A stretch of 43,031 nucleotides of DNA from Thermomucor indicae-seudaticae. Its lineage: Eukaryota; Mucoromycota; Mucoromycetes; Mucorales; Lichtheimiaceae. The translations under genes were made by a program, and so were the position numbers. The stretch is from NCBI GenBank assembly GCA_000787465.1, contig JSYX01000290.1:1-43031 (forward strand), written 5' to 3'. The notes beneath the pieces are model-generated. The model was not told where the DNA came from. It ran no database searches and was given only the letters and a program-made list of their open reading frames with translations. This document shows positions 10,831 to 21,574 of this stretch, one piece after another (the stretch's first letter is position 1; the number at the start of each line of letters is the position of its first letter).

Positions 10831-11502
10831 ACAATCATCATACCCTGTTTCATTTCTTTTGTTATATATCCTTTGTTCTCTGGTTTGTTTCTAATTCTGC
10901 CTCCCAAGCTTAGAAAGGTTTTCGAATTTTTCGCCGTGACGCGTTTCAAATGTGTTTCTTATGGTGTGTATACATGTGCAAGTGTGCGCAAGTAGTGAAT
11001 GATGCTATAAACGTCGGATAATGATTGTACGTGGTAGGTAAAGCGTGGGTAAGGTGACAAGTGGGAGATGGGGGCAAATGCGCAAACGTATGCGTTATTC
11101 GTCGAGCCCTTTGTTCTTTGTTACGCTGATGAACTGATCAGCATAAGACTTGCTTCTGTAATGTCGATAAACGACGTTCCAACGCGGAAATGCTCTGTCA
11201 ATGCAGTAATGATCTCTTTAACAGCTACTACGTCGCTCATTGGACCTGAAGTCACTCTTTGTACTTATTTTGATAGTCTTACATTTCGTCTCAAAACCGA
11301 TCAGAATGTTTAGTTAATCGAACACGAAGCTAGATACTACGCTTTGCGCAAGAAGGAAGATTCAGTGACGTAAACGGCAATACTAAGCTTACATGCCCTA
11401 GAATAAGACTATCATAGCATTATAGCATTACCGTCGATGAGCGGCCTGTTTTATTTTGTCTTTCTTTTACCTGCCTATAACGCATTTATTGCATTGGCAA
11501 CG
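10831..11502. other. Convergent intergenic region, no gene seen
   Basis: This lies between the 3' ends of the dehydrogenase-like gene (plus) and SND2 (minus). An 81-codon ATG frame at 11068-11313 shows no recognisable features and no splice partners. A plus-strand frame beginning near 11437 runs antisense through SND2 and is treated as a shadow. No RNA gene was seen. Confidence 0.45.
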
Positions 11503-12266
11503 TTAACGCACATACTTGACACGACCTTGGTTTCCTCGTTTTTCCAATTTTGCTTGACGTTTCGACTTCTTCGTTCCATCCTCGTCAGCAGCAGCGCTAT
11601 TGCCACTACTGCCAAGATATGTCATCAAGAAAGGGAAAACTTTGTAACAAGCATAAGCGGGTATCTAAAGGGAGGGCTCAGATCGCCACCACTTTACGAA
11701 ATCCAACTTGTCCCATACCACCAAATAAATGTACCAAAACTTGTTTGATATGAACGCCGTTAGTATTTGGGCAGCCCACGTTATGTAAATCACATCAAAC
11801 ATGTATCTTTGGAGTAAACCGTGAGTAACTAACCTGGAAATACGGGCAATCAGACTTACGCGGTCAATCCCTCGGCGTTAAGGTCCATTCCGCTTGATAT
11901 GAGTGCACCCGAGGCATCGTAGCGTGGTCTCCCAGTACTCTCCATTGTACTATAGAGGAAAAGCGCGATGCCGTTGGAAATGATGTACATGGCAAAGACG
12001 CCCGTCGAAAACGTACTCCAATGGTACACAATCCGCCACAGGATATACGTTACCTTTTTCACCATCGTCAGTCGTGGCATGTTTACAAATTTACACTTCC
12101 TTTTTTTGCTTACATTAACAACCATAAATCCTTTACGAAGATTGTTGAGGATGCGTTTATTTGCACTTGCAATCTTTTTCTGCGATGCGTTTGCCTGAAT
12201 GGCAATACACGCGCACAACAAGCTTTAGTATATTATGTTTCTAGTACTTCTTCTATGACCAACCAT
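11503..12266 (-). CDS. SND2: SND2/TMEM208 ER-targeting membrane protein, 175 aa
   Basis: SND2 (Env10 in yeast, TMEM208 in animals) belongs to the SRP-independent targeting route that brings membrane proteins to the ER. Exons: 12264-12266 (the ATG alone), 12114-12194, 11860-12053, 11719-11806 and 11503-11664. The diagnostic stretch is GALISSGMDLN followed after an intron by YMFDVIYITWAAQ, matching TMEM208 GALMDGGMDLN and its next helix. The N-terminus ANASQKKIASANKR is typical of fungal members, and the C-tail is basic (KSKRQAKLEKRG). Three to four membrane helices are visible. The length of 175 equals human TMEM208 (173) almost exactly. The first exon is inferred: the frame runs into a CAG acceptor with no Met, and the nearest upstream ATG followed by a GT donor restores Met-Ala-Asn. 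Confidence 0.87.
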
Positions 12267-12992
12267 GATAAAAATGTTACAAAGCAAAAAGAAGCTCTTG
12301 CTCTCCTGCTTTCAGACCCTTTGGAGAATTTTCAAAATTGGTGACCGCATGTGCCACTGTGTGCGTTCAAATATATAGGAATCAGGCTCTATGGCAGCAG
12401 ACATCATTTCGCAAAATGACGCGTATCGATCAACTGGTCGGGTTGAAACTAACGCAATTATAACCAGGGTGATGCGAGGTTAGACCTGTCAACGCGTATC
12501 CTGAAAGCATGAATGCCCTTTTCAACTGTAGCTTCCTAATAGCTGCTTTCTAGGAAGTTCTACAATGTCACCCGTTTTTCTTGGCTGATGCTATTGCCGA
12601 TGCTGTGCTTGTTCTGGTTCTTTACTAAGATCCACAAGAACCTCATCCAGGACATTGATGCTCTTTTTACCTCTTGTGCGCTTTGGACTATCAGTGATTC
12701 GTCTATGAACACTACTTACGGTTGACATGCCATAGTACATCCCACCCACACAACTTGCTACCATCACGTTTGCTCATTCCATGTCGAAGCAGACTCATGA
12801 GGCTGGACAGAACTGTGAACTCTTTATAATCGTCTGACTATTTTATGGAACGCCCGTTTCTGCTCGAAGTCAACGCTTGGTCAAGTGAAGTGCTCCCAGC
12901 CAATCAAATCACAGCGCAAAGAGTTGCGCGGTCGTTCTCAGCTCCAGTTGTGTGCATAGGTCCCTCATTCCAAGTGAAATAACTTAGCCGGC
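12267..12992. promoter_or_regulatory. Divergent intergenic region between SND2 and VPS55
   Basis: This 726-bp stretch lies between the start codons of two genes that point apart, both encoding small endomembrane proteins. It must contain both promoters. No open frame, RNA gene or repeat could be supported, and I saw no confident named promoter element. Confidence 0.4.
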
Positions 12993-13885
12993 ATGGCTGG
13001 TCTTAGAAGTGAGTACCAGTTGACGCAAAGAAAGGGCGCTGTTCTTTTTTGTGTCAATGAGACTGGAGGGAGCGTCTGACCTGTTGTCATGATTTCAACT
13101 GAAATTCTTCGTTAGCGTAGGTTGTTTCCAGACATTGAATGTCACTCACTGACGAATCCTCCTCCCTGAATTGATCTAGTATTATTGCTTTGGCATTTGT
13201 ACTTGCCATTGGGTTTCTGTTAGTTATATTATCATGTGCTTTATACTAGTAAGTCTCCTGGTTTCCCTGCACCCTATGCTGACCTTATCGACCGGCTCTT
13301 TTTGTCAATAACCGTTTCTTGACTATAGTAATTGGTGGCCTTTACTTGTCGGTAAGCGATACGGCAAAAGTTTTGTAGGCTGACTCCATCCCACGTCGTA
13401 TGTCTAATGCTGCAAAAAGTCGCTACGTACGTGCTTGCCCCGCTACCGAATGCTCTTTGTAGCCGTTGCGCAGGCGAGACTGATCTGATGTCGGATTATA
13501 ACAATGACGGTGTTATTGATGCGGGCCACTTTATTACGGGAATGTTTATCGTCACAGGATTCTGCAAGTAGACTCTTTATTATTGTGGATCATTTGAAAC
13601 CCCTCCCACTTACGCAATATCTGTAGGTCTTCCATGCGTACTTGCCCATGCCGAAGTGGTCTGTGTAAATTAGCATATCTTACTGTCTATGAGACTAACA
13701 AATAGATCACGCACGCTTTAGATCACGGTTCCTGCCATGATCATGAGTATTGCGGGTGGCGTACTGGTTTACGGCACTAGTAAGTTGGGCTCCTTGGACG
13801 TGTAATCATCTCTCTTTTTTACTAATAGCGAATCCTAGTCATCACATACGCGCACTTTTTTGCTGATCAAGGGGAGGAGTTTTGA
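12993..13885 (+). CDS. VPS55: VPS55 (LEPROT/OB-RGRP family) endosomal membrane protein, 130 aa
   Basis: Vps55 works with Vps68 in late endosome to vacuole sorting; the animal relative is the leptin receptor overlapping transcript protein. Seven small exons: 12993-13012, 13180-13248, 13329-13351, 13420-13563, 13627-13658, 13722-13779 and 13839-13885. Family hallmarks are in order: IGFLLVILSCALY, then WWPLLV, VLAPLPNALCSRC, MSDYNNDGVIDAGHF, TGFCLPCVLAHAEV, and a last helix with IITYAHFF. Four membrane helices fit the family, as does the length (human LEPROT 131, yeast 140). The fourth intron begins GCAAGT, a GC-AG intron; no GT site there keeps the frame. The first donor is uncertain by four bases: the GTACCA site used here gives MAGLRSDIIAL. 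Confidence 0.88.
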
Positions 13886-14874
13886 ATTTCCCTCTTCTTC
13901 TCCAAGCCGAACACGTCTTAGCCACTATTGTACACATCTCAGTCGCACCTTTCTCTCTCTCTATTCGAACCCTGACTTGAACCAAACGTTAAACTAAATA
14001 ACAAGTTATATTCTTTTTCAGCCTAGCTAGGATCTTCATTTTCCTCTTTATACTTTTACCGTTGACTTTTTAACCAGAAGCAAGATTTATTCCAACCTTT
14101 CTCTCATCGATTTAGAGCTTCATATACTCAACTAGGTTCTTCCAATAAGCAGCTAAACTTATTCTAAGTGCCACGGATTTTCGAGTTCAGCGGTATGGAA
14201 TTCATCAAAACAGAGTCAAACCTAATGGAGATCGCGCGTTTGACGCTCGTAGCCCCATACGTCTCTCATGGTAACCGAGCTGTTTCATGCCGTCGATTTA
14301 TACTGATTCCACAGGGAGGTTCTTTTTGCCTCCAGATCAAGCAGGTCTGTTGGCTGGGCACCTGCCTTAGTCGCTTGCGCGACTGAACAATTCAGAACGT
14401 TTCTTTGTGAAGATCGACATTTAGAATGAGCAGCCTCTGTTCTTATCATGAGGGATCGGAAGGATTTTTCGTGATTTTTGGACAGCCTTCCTGGCTATGG
14501 ATGCCGCCATCTGCCGGAAAGCTTCAAAACACACTTGATGAATAGATTCTGGAGCAGCTTAGGTAATATTCATTTTGACCATGTTTGGTTCTAAGTGCTG
14601 AAGATGATATGCGGACAACGTTGCACACATAAAAGCTTCTGTATACTTTGTCATGCGCCCGGCTTTTTGCTCTTGATCGTCGAATCTTCTTTGTGTGTTG
14701 CTAAATAGCTAACAAGCAGTGTTTTTGGCATTAATCATACAAGATTTGCGGAGATCAAAATAGAATTAGGGTCTTCTTTTGGTAAGCAGAAAAAGCTTGT
14801 TTGTCCGACTTCAGCCAGTAAGCAGAATCTCACCGCGGTCTCACATCTTTTCCTCTTTTTTTTCCCTTGATTTC
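13886..14874. other. Intergenic region, no supported gene
   Basis: This 989-bp stretch lies between VPS55 and the transporter, both on the plus strand, and includes the transporter promoter. A 72-codon ATG frame (14168-14386) resembles nothing I know. The remainder is AT- and pyrimidine-rich (for example CTTTCTCTCTCTCT near 13950). No RNA gene or repeat was recognised. Confidence 0.45.
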
Positions 14875-16573
14875 ATGGACGCGGATAATGAAAAGCATGA
14901 AGTTCCTGATCGAGCGAGCGACTTGGTACAAGTTTCCGTGGGGTCCACCAAAGAGCAAGAGACTTTAAAAGAGCCACCCGACGGTGGTCGAGCTTGGCTG
15001 GTCCTTGTTGGATGTTTTTGCGTAAGTCGAAAGTGGATCAATACAATATGCGCGCGATTTGTGTGATATATTCAACTTTTGGTGGGGTAAACAGGGACTG
15101 TTTTGCACGTAAGCCTGAACGTGTCCTTTTATAGATCAACCTGGGTCTTCTGACTGATCGTTTTCTTTTCCCGAACCATCAGGCAAGGATACAACTATGC
15201 ATGGTATATACTTTTTGATTTTCCCAAAAAGAGTAGCCTAGAAAGTTCCAACATTGTGTATAATAGGGGTGTTTTCCTAGCGTATTACAACGAACATGTT
15301 TACGTCAACCAAATGACGCCATTATCCTGGATCGGATCGTTATGGCTAGCATTAGCCAACATTGTCGGTCCGTTTTATGGTTATTTATCGCGTAAAGTCG
15401 GATATGGCTGGATGCTAGCAGCAGCCATGGTCTGTTGTACGGCGGGCATGATGCTTGCTAGTATATCCCACGAGGTATATCTATCTGTATTATAGAAGCA
15501 AAAGTAGCGGCTAACTAACTTGTAGGTTGTGTTGGTAGATCTGGCATCTTTATTTGACGCAGGGCGTTCTGGCCGGTGTCGGTGCATCCCTAGTCTGGTT
15601 TCCGTGTATCAGTGCTCCACAGCAATGGTTTTCAGAACGACGGGGTCTAAGCGTAGGCATTGCGATCTCTGGATCCGGGTTCGGGGGTCTGGTCATTTCC
15701 AATATTGTACAGGCAGCCATCAGCGCCGTCGGATACCGATGGGCTCTCCGGATTCTGGGTTTCATCAACTTTGTACTGATTTCCATAGCCGCCATCTTTG
15801 TACGTCCGCTCAATAAGCCGACAGGCAAAGCCCCTCCCATCATCAGCCTAAAGCCGTTCAAGAATTGGCAGTTCGATGTCCTCTTTCTGATCCAGTTTAT
15901 TACCAACTTTGCTTTTAATGTATGTGGGCGTGATAACAATCATCATCATGCACTGGAAGTGATACTAACAAACAATCCGGTTCAGATTCCTTCCTCGTTT
16001 CTTCCTTGCAAGTATTCCCTCTTCCAAGCTTGATATTCTTCTTATTCTAACTCAAGATATCTAGCATACGCCAGTTACCTTGGGCTGGACCCTTGGATCG
16101 GAAGCAACATGAGTGCCATTTTATCCGCTCTCATGATTGTTGGCAAAATATCAAGCGGATTCCTGAGCGACTACATCGGTAGAGCCAACATGACGTTTAT
16201 CTGCGTCTTCATGACCGGGTTCTGGTGTCTTTTTCTTTGGTTGAACGCAACGAACAGTGCGTCTGTCTGGGCGTTTGCAGCTCTGTTTGGCTTATTTGGT
16301 GGCGGCTATATGACCATGATCCCGGCTTTGCTGGCTCAAGTGGTCGGACTCGAAGAAATTGAACAAGCCAACGGGATGCTCTTCTTCGCTTGGTTCTTTG
16401 GTGGTCTGTTTGGTTCACCCATTTCGTCTGCCTTGATTGATGAGAACGGACCAGATGGACCAAAGTACTCCGATGCAATCATCTTTGGTGGCACCCTCAT
16501 GGTATTTACAGGTTTACTTGCTCTTGGCCTAAGGATATACCGAGGCGGTTGGAACCCTTTACGAAAAGTATAA
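14875..16573 (+). CDS. MFS transporter, monocarboxylate-porter (MCT/SLC16-like) type, 433 aa
   Basis: This is a plasma-membrane type carrier of the major facilitator superfamily, monocarboxylate porter branch; fungal relatives include Mch5 (riboflavin) and Esbp6. Exons: 14875-15021, 15095-15108, 15183-15203, 15267-15474, 15539-15919, 15986-16007 and 16065-16573. The branch signature PDGGRAWLVLVGCF sits before the first helix, followed by QGYNYAWGVFLAYY. Helix pairs with the charged loop GYLSRKVG and a second MFS-like loop SDYIGRANM mark the two six-helix halves. The length is typical. Three exons are microexons of 14, 21 and 22 nt. The sixth intron begins GCAAGT, giving LPS-YASYLG; no GT donor restores this frame. 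Substrate is not predictable from sequence. A charged, 35-residue cytosolic N-terminus precedes the signature. Confidence 0.87.
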
Positions 16574-16812
16574 CGGTTTCTCTAGTGTTATCATTATTGT
16601 AATTCTACATAAATACCCTGGCAGAAGTGATCAAACTTCTCTTGAAGGGCAAAGTAGGTGAACTCTTTTCATTGGTCTTGAAGGCGCTATATAACTCCAA
16701 CGCTAGCGGCGTTGCCCAGTCTTCGGCAAGGTTAGACAAAAAAACCAAGACGTCATCAAGAACTTATGACGACACCTTCCATGTACTTATTCGTCTCTTG
16801 ACGTGCCTTCGT

Positions 16813-17381
16813 CTATGGCCGCCTGAAAAATGTCATCTTCATATCGAAATCCTCCAGGAGATCTCGTTGTCCGCGCTGCTGGTTGCGTCCGGTCAGTAAG
16901 AAGTATCTTCTGGCCCGCTTGGCTGTTCCTCACAGCAAGAACGAGGGTTATTCAAGCTATCATTTTTCGTGTGAATTATATCTACATATACATTCAACAG
17001 GACATAGTACTAGCTTGCCTTCCGCTCGAACTCTTCCCGCTGAAGGCGTTGACGTTTTCGCTCTTTGGCCTCAAAAGACGCCTTCTCTCGACGTAAGACA
17101 ACGACAGGCCCGTCATCCACTTCACGCTTTCGCTTCCTCAGGTTCCGCAACAGGGAGTTGGCCAGGACAGAGGCAACGGAGAAGGTGAAACGGTGGGTAA
17201 AGGAGAGAAGCCTCCACAATCCTTTTTGGTTTGGCCTCACTGTTCCTGCTGGCTGAAGCAAGAGCTTCTTGCAATGCCGTAATGACGGTCTCATGTTGTT
17301 TATGTCGGAGGAATCCCGAATGCATTGCATTGTCATAAACCACATAATGGTATAAAGAAGACAATTACGCACCTGCTGCAT
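16813..17381 (-). CDS. Possible small basic protein, unrecognised
   Basis: This is a weak candidate. One model joins 17373-17381 (ATG CAG CAG, GTGCGT donor), 17019-17267 and 16813-16878, giving 107 residues. The middle exon encodes a hydrophobic helix (FTFSVASVLANSLL) followed by a strongly charged stretch rich in Lys, Arg and Glu (KERKRQRLQREEFERK), which looks coding. The last intron would be of the GC-AG type (AAG|GCAAGC); without it the frame ends at a TAG at 17010. I recognise no family and the 5' end may be incomplete. Flanking DNA (16574-16812 and 17382-17961) shows nothing else convincing, apart from serving as 3' and 5' flanks of the transporter and the desaturase. Confidence 0.3.
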
Positions 17382-17961
17382 ACACGTAATTCGGTTTCAG
17401 CCGGGTTTACGGTGCTGGCGGAGGCTCCAGCAGGCAGGTGTATCGGCTAAAAAATTCAGGGCATTCAAGTCGATTCAAATGAAAACGACGTTCGTTTTAT
17501 CCATATGGCAAAGTATGGAATATTGACAAAATGCGACCTGTTCACATGCTGGCTAGTCGGAAGGAAGGGTCCCGGATCGACGTTGAGGAGTAAACTCGGA
17601 TCAAGCTTTCTTTTTCTTCTAAATTTGGTAACTCAGATGTTGACGTTTTCTTTTTTACCTTTTTCTTTATTAGAGTGAGCTGGGTCATTATCATGTGATA
17701 TCAATGACAATGGCGCTTCTTTCTTCGACCCGTTCTTTTTACCGGGTTTTGTCCAGCTTTGGCGATAAATGTATAGCAGGTTCCAAGAATGAAATGGGGG
17801 AGAAAAAAGCCACCACCACCCCCAGCCCGTGGATGATGCTTGTCGTACAGAAATTTTTAAACATGCGCTCGGGAACTTCAACTCAGAAAAAAGGTTTCGT
17901 TTTTGGAAAATACGGACCTTTCTCTCTTCCTTTTGGTATTCAGGGCAGGCACCATCTCGCC

Positions 17962-19611
17962 ATGCAATTGTCCGGTATGCTCCATGCGAGCCGGTTGCTG
18001 AAGGCTCAGTACGGTTTAATGATGTTATTGCAGAAATCAAAGTCTTTACTCGGCAAGAGTTGGCGTCCCTTAAGCAGGATTTCAAAGATGGCAAAAAGGA
18101 CGCAAAGAAGTATATCATCATAGACAACAAACTGTATGATGTCACAGACTTTATCGAAGATCATCCTGGAGGAGCCGCTGTTCTCATGACGCATGTCGGC
18201 AAAGACGCCTCTGGTACGATGAGAAGGAGAGACACGGCCCTGTTTTGACGGTGATCTAAAGAGAAAGATGGTGGCATTATTAGATGTATTCCATGCCATG
18301 CATCCAAGTTCTGCGTACGAGTTGCTGGCCGACTGCTACGTGGGTGATATTGAACCAACAGCAGCAGAAGAACAAGATGAAAAGCAAGCGTCTTCAGCTG
18401 CCTTTGCAGAAGAGATGAGGGAACTCCGCGACAAACTCAAGGCCGAAGGCTATTTTGATGCCAACCCAGTCTATTACACTTATAAAGTTCTATCGACGCT
18501 GGCTCTTTGTGGTCTCGCATTTGCCATTCTGTATGCATGGGGTCAGACGTCGACAACCCTAGTGGTGATCTCGGCTCTTCTCGTCGGCTTGTTCTGGCAG
18601 CAGTGCGGTTGGCTCGCTCACGACTTTGCCCATCATCAATGTTTCCAAGATCGCCAGCTGAATGACGCCATGGTTGTATTCCTCGGTAACTTTTGCCAGG
18701 GCTTCTCGCTGTCATGGTAGTTCTCCCTCCAATCTCTTTCACAATACGTATGTACCCAATGGCTAAACTCCATTTGGATTAGGTGGAAAAACAAGCACAA
18801 CACGCATCACGCAAGTACAAACGTCCATGGCCATGATCCCGATATCGACACGGCCCCGATTTTGCTTTGGGATGAGTATGCGTCTGCCAACTATTATGGA
18901 TCGCTCAAGGATGAGCCAGGCACGTTGTCTCGATTCTTTGCAGAAAGCGTCTTGCCGAACCAGACACGCTACTTCTTCTTTATTCTCGCCTTCGCACGTA
19001 TTTCTTGGGCATTGCAATCCATGATTTACCTTTTCAATGAGGGAGCTCTGAACAAGTCGGCGCGGCTTTGCTGGTATGAGCGTCTGTGTATCTGTCTGCA
19101 CTGGGCCCTGTTCACGTTTGCCACTGTGGCCTGGATCGGCAGCGTCTCCAATATGGTGCTGTTCTTTGTGGTCAGCCAGACGACAACCGGCTACCTGCTG
19201 GCACTCGTGTTTGCCCTGAACCATAACGGCATGCCTGTGATCACGCAAGAGAAGGCGGAGACCATGGAGTTTTATGAGATCCAGGTGGTGACTGGCCGTG
19301 ATGTAGCACTGGGTCCTTTGGGCGACTGGTTCTTCGGTGGTCTGAACTATCAAATCGAGCACCACGTGAGTTTTATGCTGTACAGCAACATACACGAGAC
19401 CACTGATTTTCTTTGTGTGTCTGTATATTAGGTATTCCCAAGCATGCCACGCCATAGCTTGCCAAAAGTGAAACCGATGGTTCAGTCACTCTGCAAGAAA
19501 TACGGCATCCAGTACCATAACACGACCTTTTTCAAGGGCACCTTGGAAGTCATGAAGACATTGGATGTCGTCCAGAAAATGTCACTGCGTTTGAGCAAAA
19601 AGTCATTCTAA
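17962..19611 (+). CDS. Delta-6 fatty acid desaturase with N-terminal cytochrome b5 domain, 462 aa
   Basis: This ER enzyme inserts a delta-6 double bond into linoleate, giving gamma-linolenic acid, with electrons from its fused cytochrome b5 domain. Exons: 17962-17974, 18034-18213, 18284-18716, 18783-19365 and 19432-19611. The b5 haem motif HPGG is at 48-51, with the second haem His in DVFHAMHP. The three histidine boxes are HDFAHH (177-182), HNTHH (214-218) and QIEHH (399-403), where the Gln replacing the first His is typical of front-end desaturases. Four or more membrane helices separate them. Length and order match Mucor and Rhizopus delta-6 desaturases from memory. The first exon is only 13 nt (MQLS-G), inferred because no in-frame Met lies near the b5 domain and this ATG with a GTATGC donor restores frame. 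Delta-6 rather than delta-8 or delta-5 specificity is inferred from similarity. Confidence 0.88.
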
Positions 19612-19816
19612 TAGTTATTAACTAATGCATAGAAAATACCCTGTGTCCCTCCCTTCTCGTCTTTTTTTCCCGCTTAAAGACAGTCTCCTCTTCCTCGTGT
19701 TTCGGTGAAAAAAAAAATTAAAGCGAACTCCGTAAAAAGCTTTTATCCATGACATCAAATTCAAACTGGTCTGGGTAACCTCCCCAGTCGACTCGGTGCC
19801 CTTTGGGTGGATCGAC

Positions 19817-19827
19817 TTATATATAAG
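19817..19827 (+). promoter_or_regulatory. TATA box upstream of the 78-residue orphan gene
   Basis: The sequence TTATATATAAG lies about 75 bp before the ATG at 19900, with a purine-rich and then pyrimidine-rich leader between them. Spacing suits a TATA-driven transcript with a short 5' leader. Confidence 0.5.
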
Positions 19828-19899
19828 AAGAGAAAAAACTTTTTCTCTCTCCTCTTCTTGCTACCACAAGTCATCACCTTCCTTTTCTCTGTATCTACA

Positions 19900-20136
19900 A
19901 TGGAGACGTCGACGCTTCGCAAACTCCTGATGCACTGGATGCATTCTATCAAACATCCTTCTTCTTCTACATCCAACAGCAACGACAACGGCGACAATAA
20001 CCACCGCGAGATCATTGCAGCACAGGTCGCCCATGCCAATGCCAGCCTTACCTTGTTCGAGAAAACCTATGTATCATTTCCAGAATTCATTGACGAACCG
20101 CGACAAGCAGACAAACGACAACCAGTAACGTGTTAA
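19900..20136 (+). CDS. Small hypothetical protein, 78 aa
   Basis: This is an intronless frame starting at an ATG in a favourable context (CTACAATGG) downstream of a clear TATA box. The product begins METSTLRKLLMHWMHSIKH, an amphipathic basic helix, then a Ser/Asn/Asp-rich low-complexity section, then a helix-prone stretch (EIIAAQVAHANASLTLFEKT) and a charged end. There is no signal peptide or membrane helix. I recognise no family. Poly-A-rich 3' flank with many AATAAT-like runs follows from 20136. Sharp TATA use hints at an inducible or highly expressed gene, but that is inference. Confidence 0.5.
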   Translation: METSTLRKLLMHWMHSIKHPSSSTSNSNDNGDNNHREIIAAQVAHANASLTLFEKTYVSFPEFIDEPRQADKRQPVTC

Positions 20137-20303
20137 TAATCATCATTGTATGCCCTCTTTCCATCTCCCCGCATAGAAAGGCGCAGGCAGCTTTTTCTTC
20201 TTCTTTCATTTACGACACACAATAATAATGTAATATATAACTATAGCTAATTAATATGTATAACACACAGCAAAGCAAAAATATACAAATCATCGAGCCA
20301 TTT

Positions 20304-21368
20304 TTAGGATGGTGGCGCAAACTATTACATCTCATCAGTATTTTCCATCTCTCTGACTAGATAGATAGAAAGAACTTACGTAATTGCTTGGAATGATGCC
20401 CACCGTGCCGTCACTTTTACGGGCTTGCCACCAGTTGCCTTTTCTTTCAACAACTTCAAGAACCTCACCCTTTTTGAAACTCAGTTCATTCGGATCATCT
20501 GCACTTGCTGTGTCTATATACAATGGAACAATGAGCCATATCGCTCAGTTAGTCAGTCAGTTGATCATTGCTTACAGTCATGAAGTGCTTCTACGCGTTC
20601 CTTGTATTCAACCACTGAAGACGAAGTAGCAGGATGAGGCGTCGTCGGAGGAGATACAAATGTTTTATCGCCCGTCATTTCATATTGCTGTTGTTGCGGC
20701 TGTGGCTGCGTCTGTCTGGGGTGTTGTTCCACACTATTGTGGATGTTTGTCCAATTATCCACATAACTGTTCGGTTCACTACCGAAAGCAAAGACCCAGA
20801 GAAACTATAATAAACCACAATCAGACAACTACTGCTACCCTTCCCCTGTCGTTGTTTGTCGTACCTGGATGATGATCAAGATAGTATACCCGGCTGCATA
20901 GGCACGTAATCCACCTCGGCTCGATATACCAACTAGCGCACTGGCGAGTTGACTCGTGAAGTCGCTGGTGTCTTCACTGACGGTCACCGCGAAATCAATT
21001 TGAGGCGTCATTAATGCAATACTAATCGCCAAGAAAGCCAATAGCTATCATAAAGAAATACATGTTTGGGATGCTTAAAACATAACCCCTCGACAAACAA
21101 GACTTACGGCCATCCTGTATTGCGAGAAAGTCCCAAAGATAAAGACCAGCAGCGTACCGACAATCAGCAAGAGTTCGTACACGATCAACCACCAGCCACC
21201 ACCAGAAAGACCTCGGGCCGCGCAAGCACCTCCAAATGCAATCACCCAAGCACACTATATAAAATCAATACTCCACTTAACATATCTCTCTCTCTTTTCA
21301 TATACCAGGGCAAGGATGCCGGTGCTCAACAGGAAGATATTATCCGCAAGTCGACTCAGGGCAGGCAT
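20304..21368 (-). CDS. SHO1: SHO1-like osmosensor, four membrane helices plus SH3 domain, about 256 aa
   Basis: Sho1 is a plasma-membrane scaffold that feeds osmotic and polarity signals into MAP kinase cascades; its SH3 domain binds the MAPKK Pbs2. Exons: 21306-21368, 21108-21254, 20865-21044, 20576-20804, 20380-20513 and 20304-20321. Four hydrophobic helices occupy roughly residues 8-130, with ISSRGGLRAYAAGY before the last. A Pro/Gln-rich linker leads to the SH3 domain: ALHDYTASADDPNELSF, the GNWWQAR tryptophans, and GIIPSNY. The final exon is uncertain. A good GTAAGT donor after SNY and an acceptor 58 nt on give a short FAPPS end; reading through gives a 17-residue different tail ending at 20335. 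It lies 207 bp downstream of NTE1's stop codon complement on the same strand. Confidence 0.85.
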
Positions 21369-21574
21369 CCTCCTTACTGCAAGGAAGAAACAAGAAAGAA
21401 GAGCAGAGAAAGAAAAAAGTTCAGGTGTTCGACCCCGACTTGCAGCTGCGTAAAAAAGAATGATCACCATGCATCCCAACTCACGTTCTCATTATCCTTT
21501 CCCATGAATCGGTTATTAAAACGACGCAATACAAAGTTTTATTATGGCAATCTTCCTCAGCGCTTCGCCACATC

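Noticed and set aside
11068..11313. 81-codon plus-strand ATG frame
   Set aside because: Located in a convergent 3' region, with no motif and no promoter-like context.
11437..11753. Plus-strand frames with a hydrophobic start and a Cys/His pattern
   Set aside because: They lie antisense to well-supported SND2 exons and show no family resemblance; treated as shadows.
14168..14386. 72-codon plus-strand frame
   Set aside because: No recognisable domain and no splice part that extends it; probably chance.
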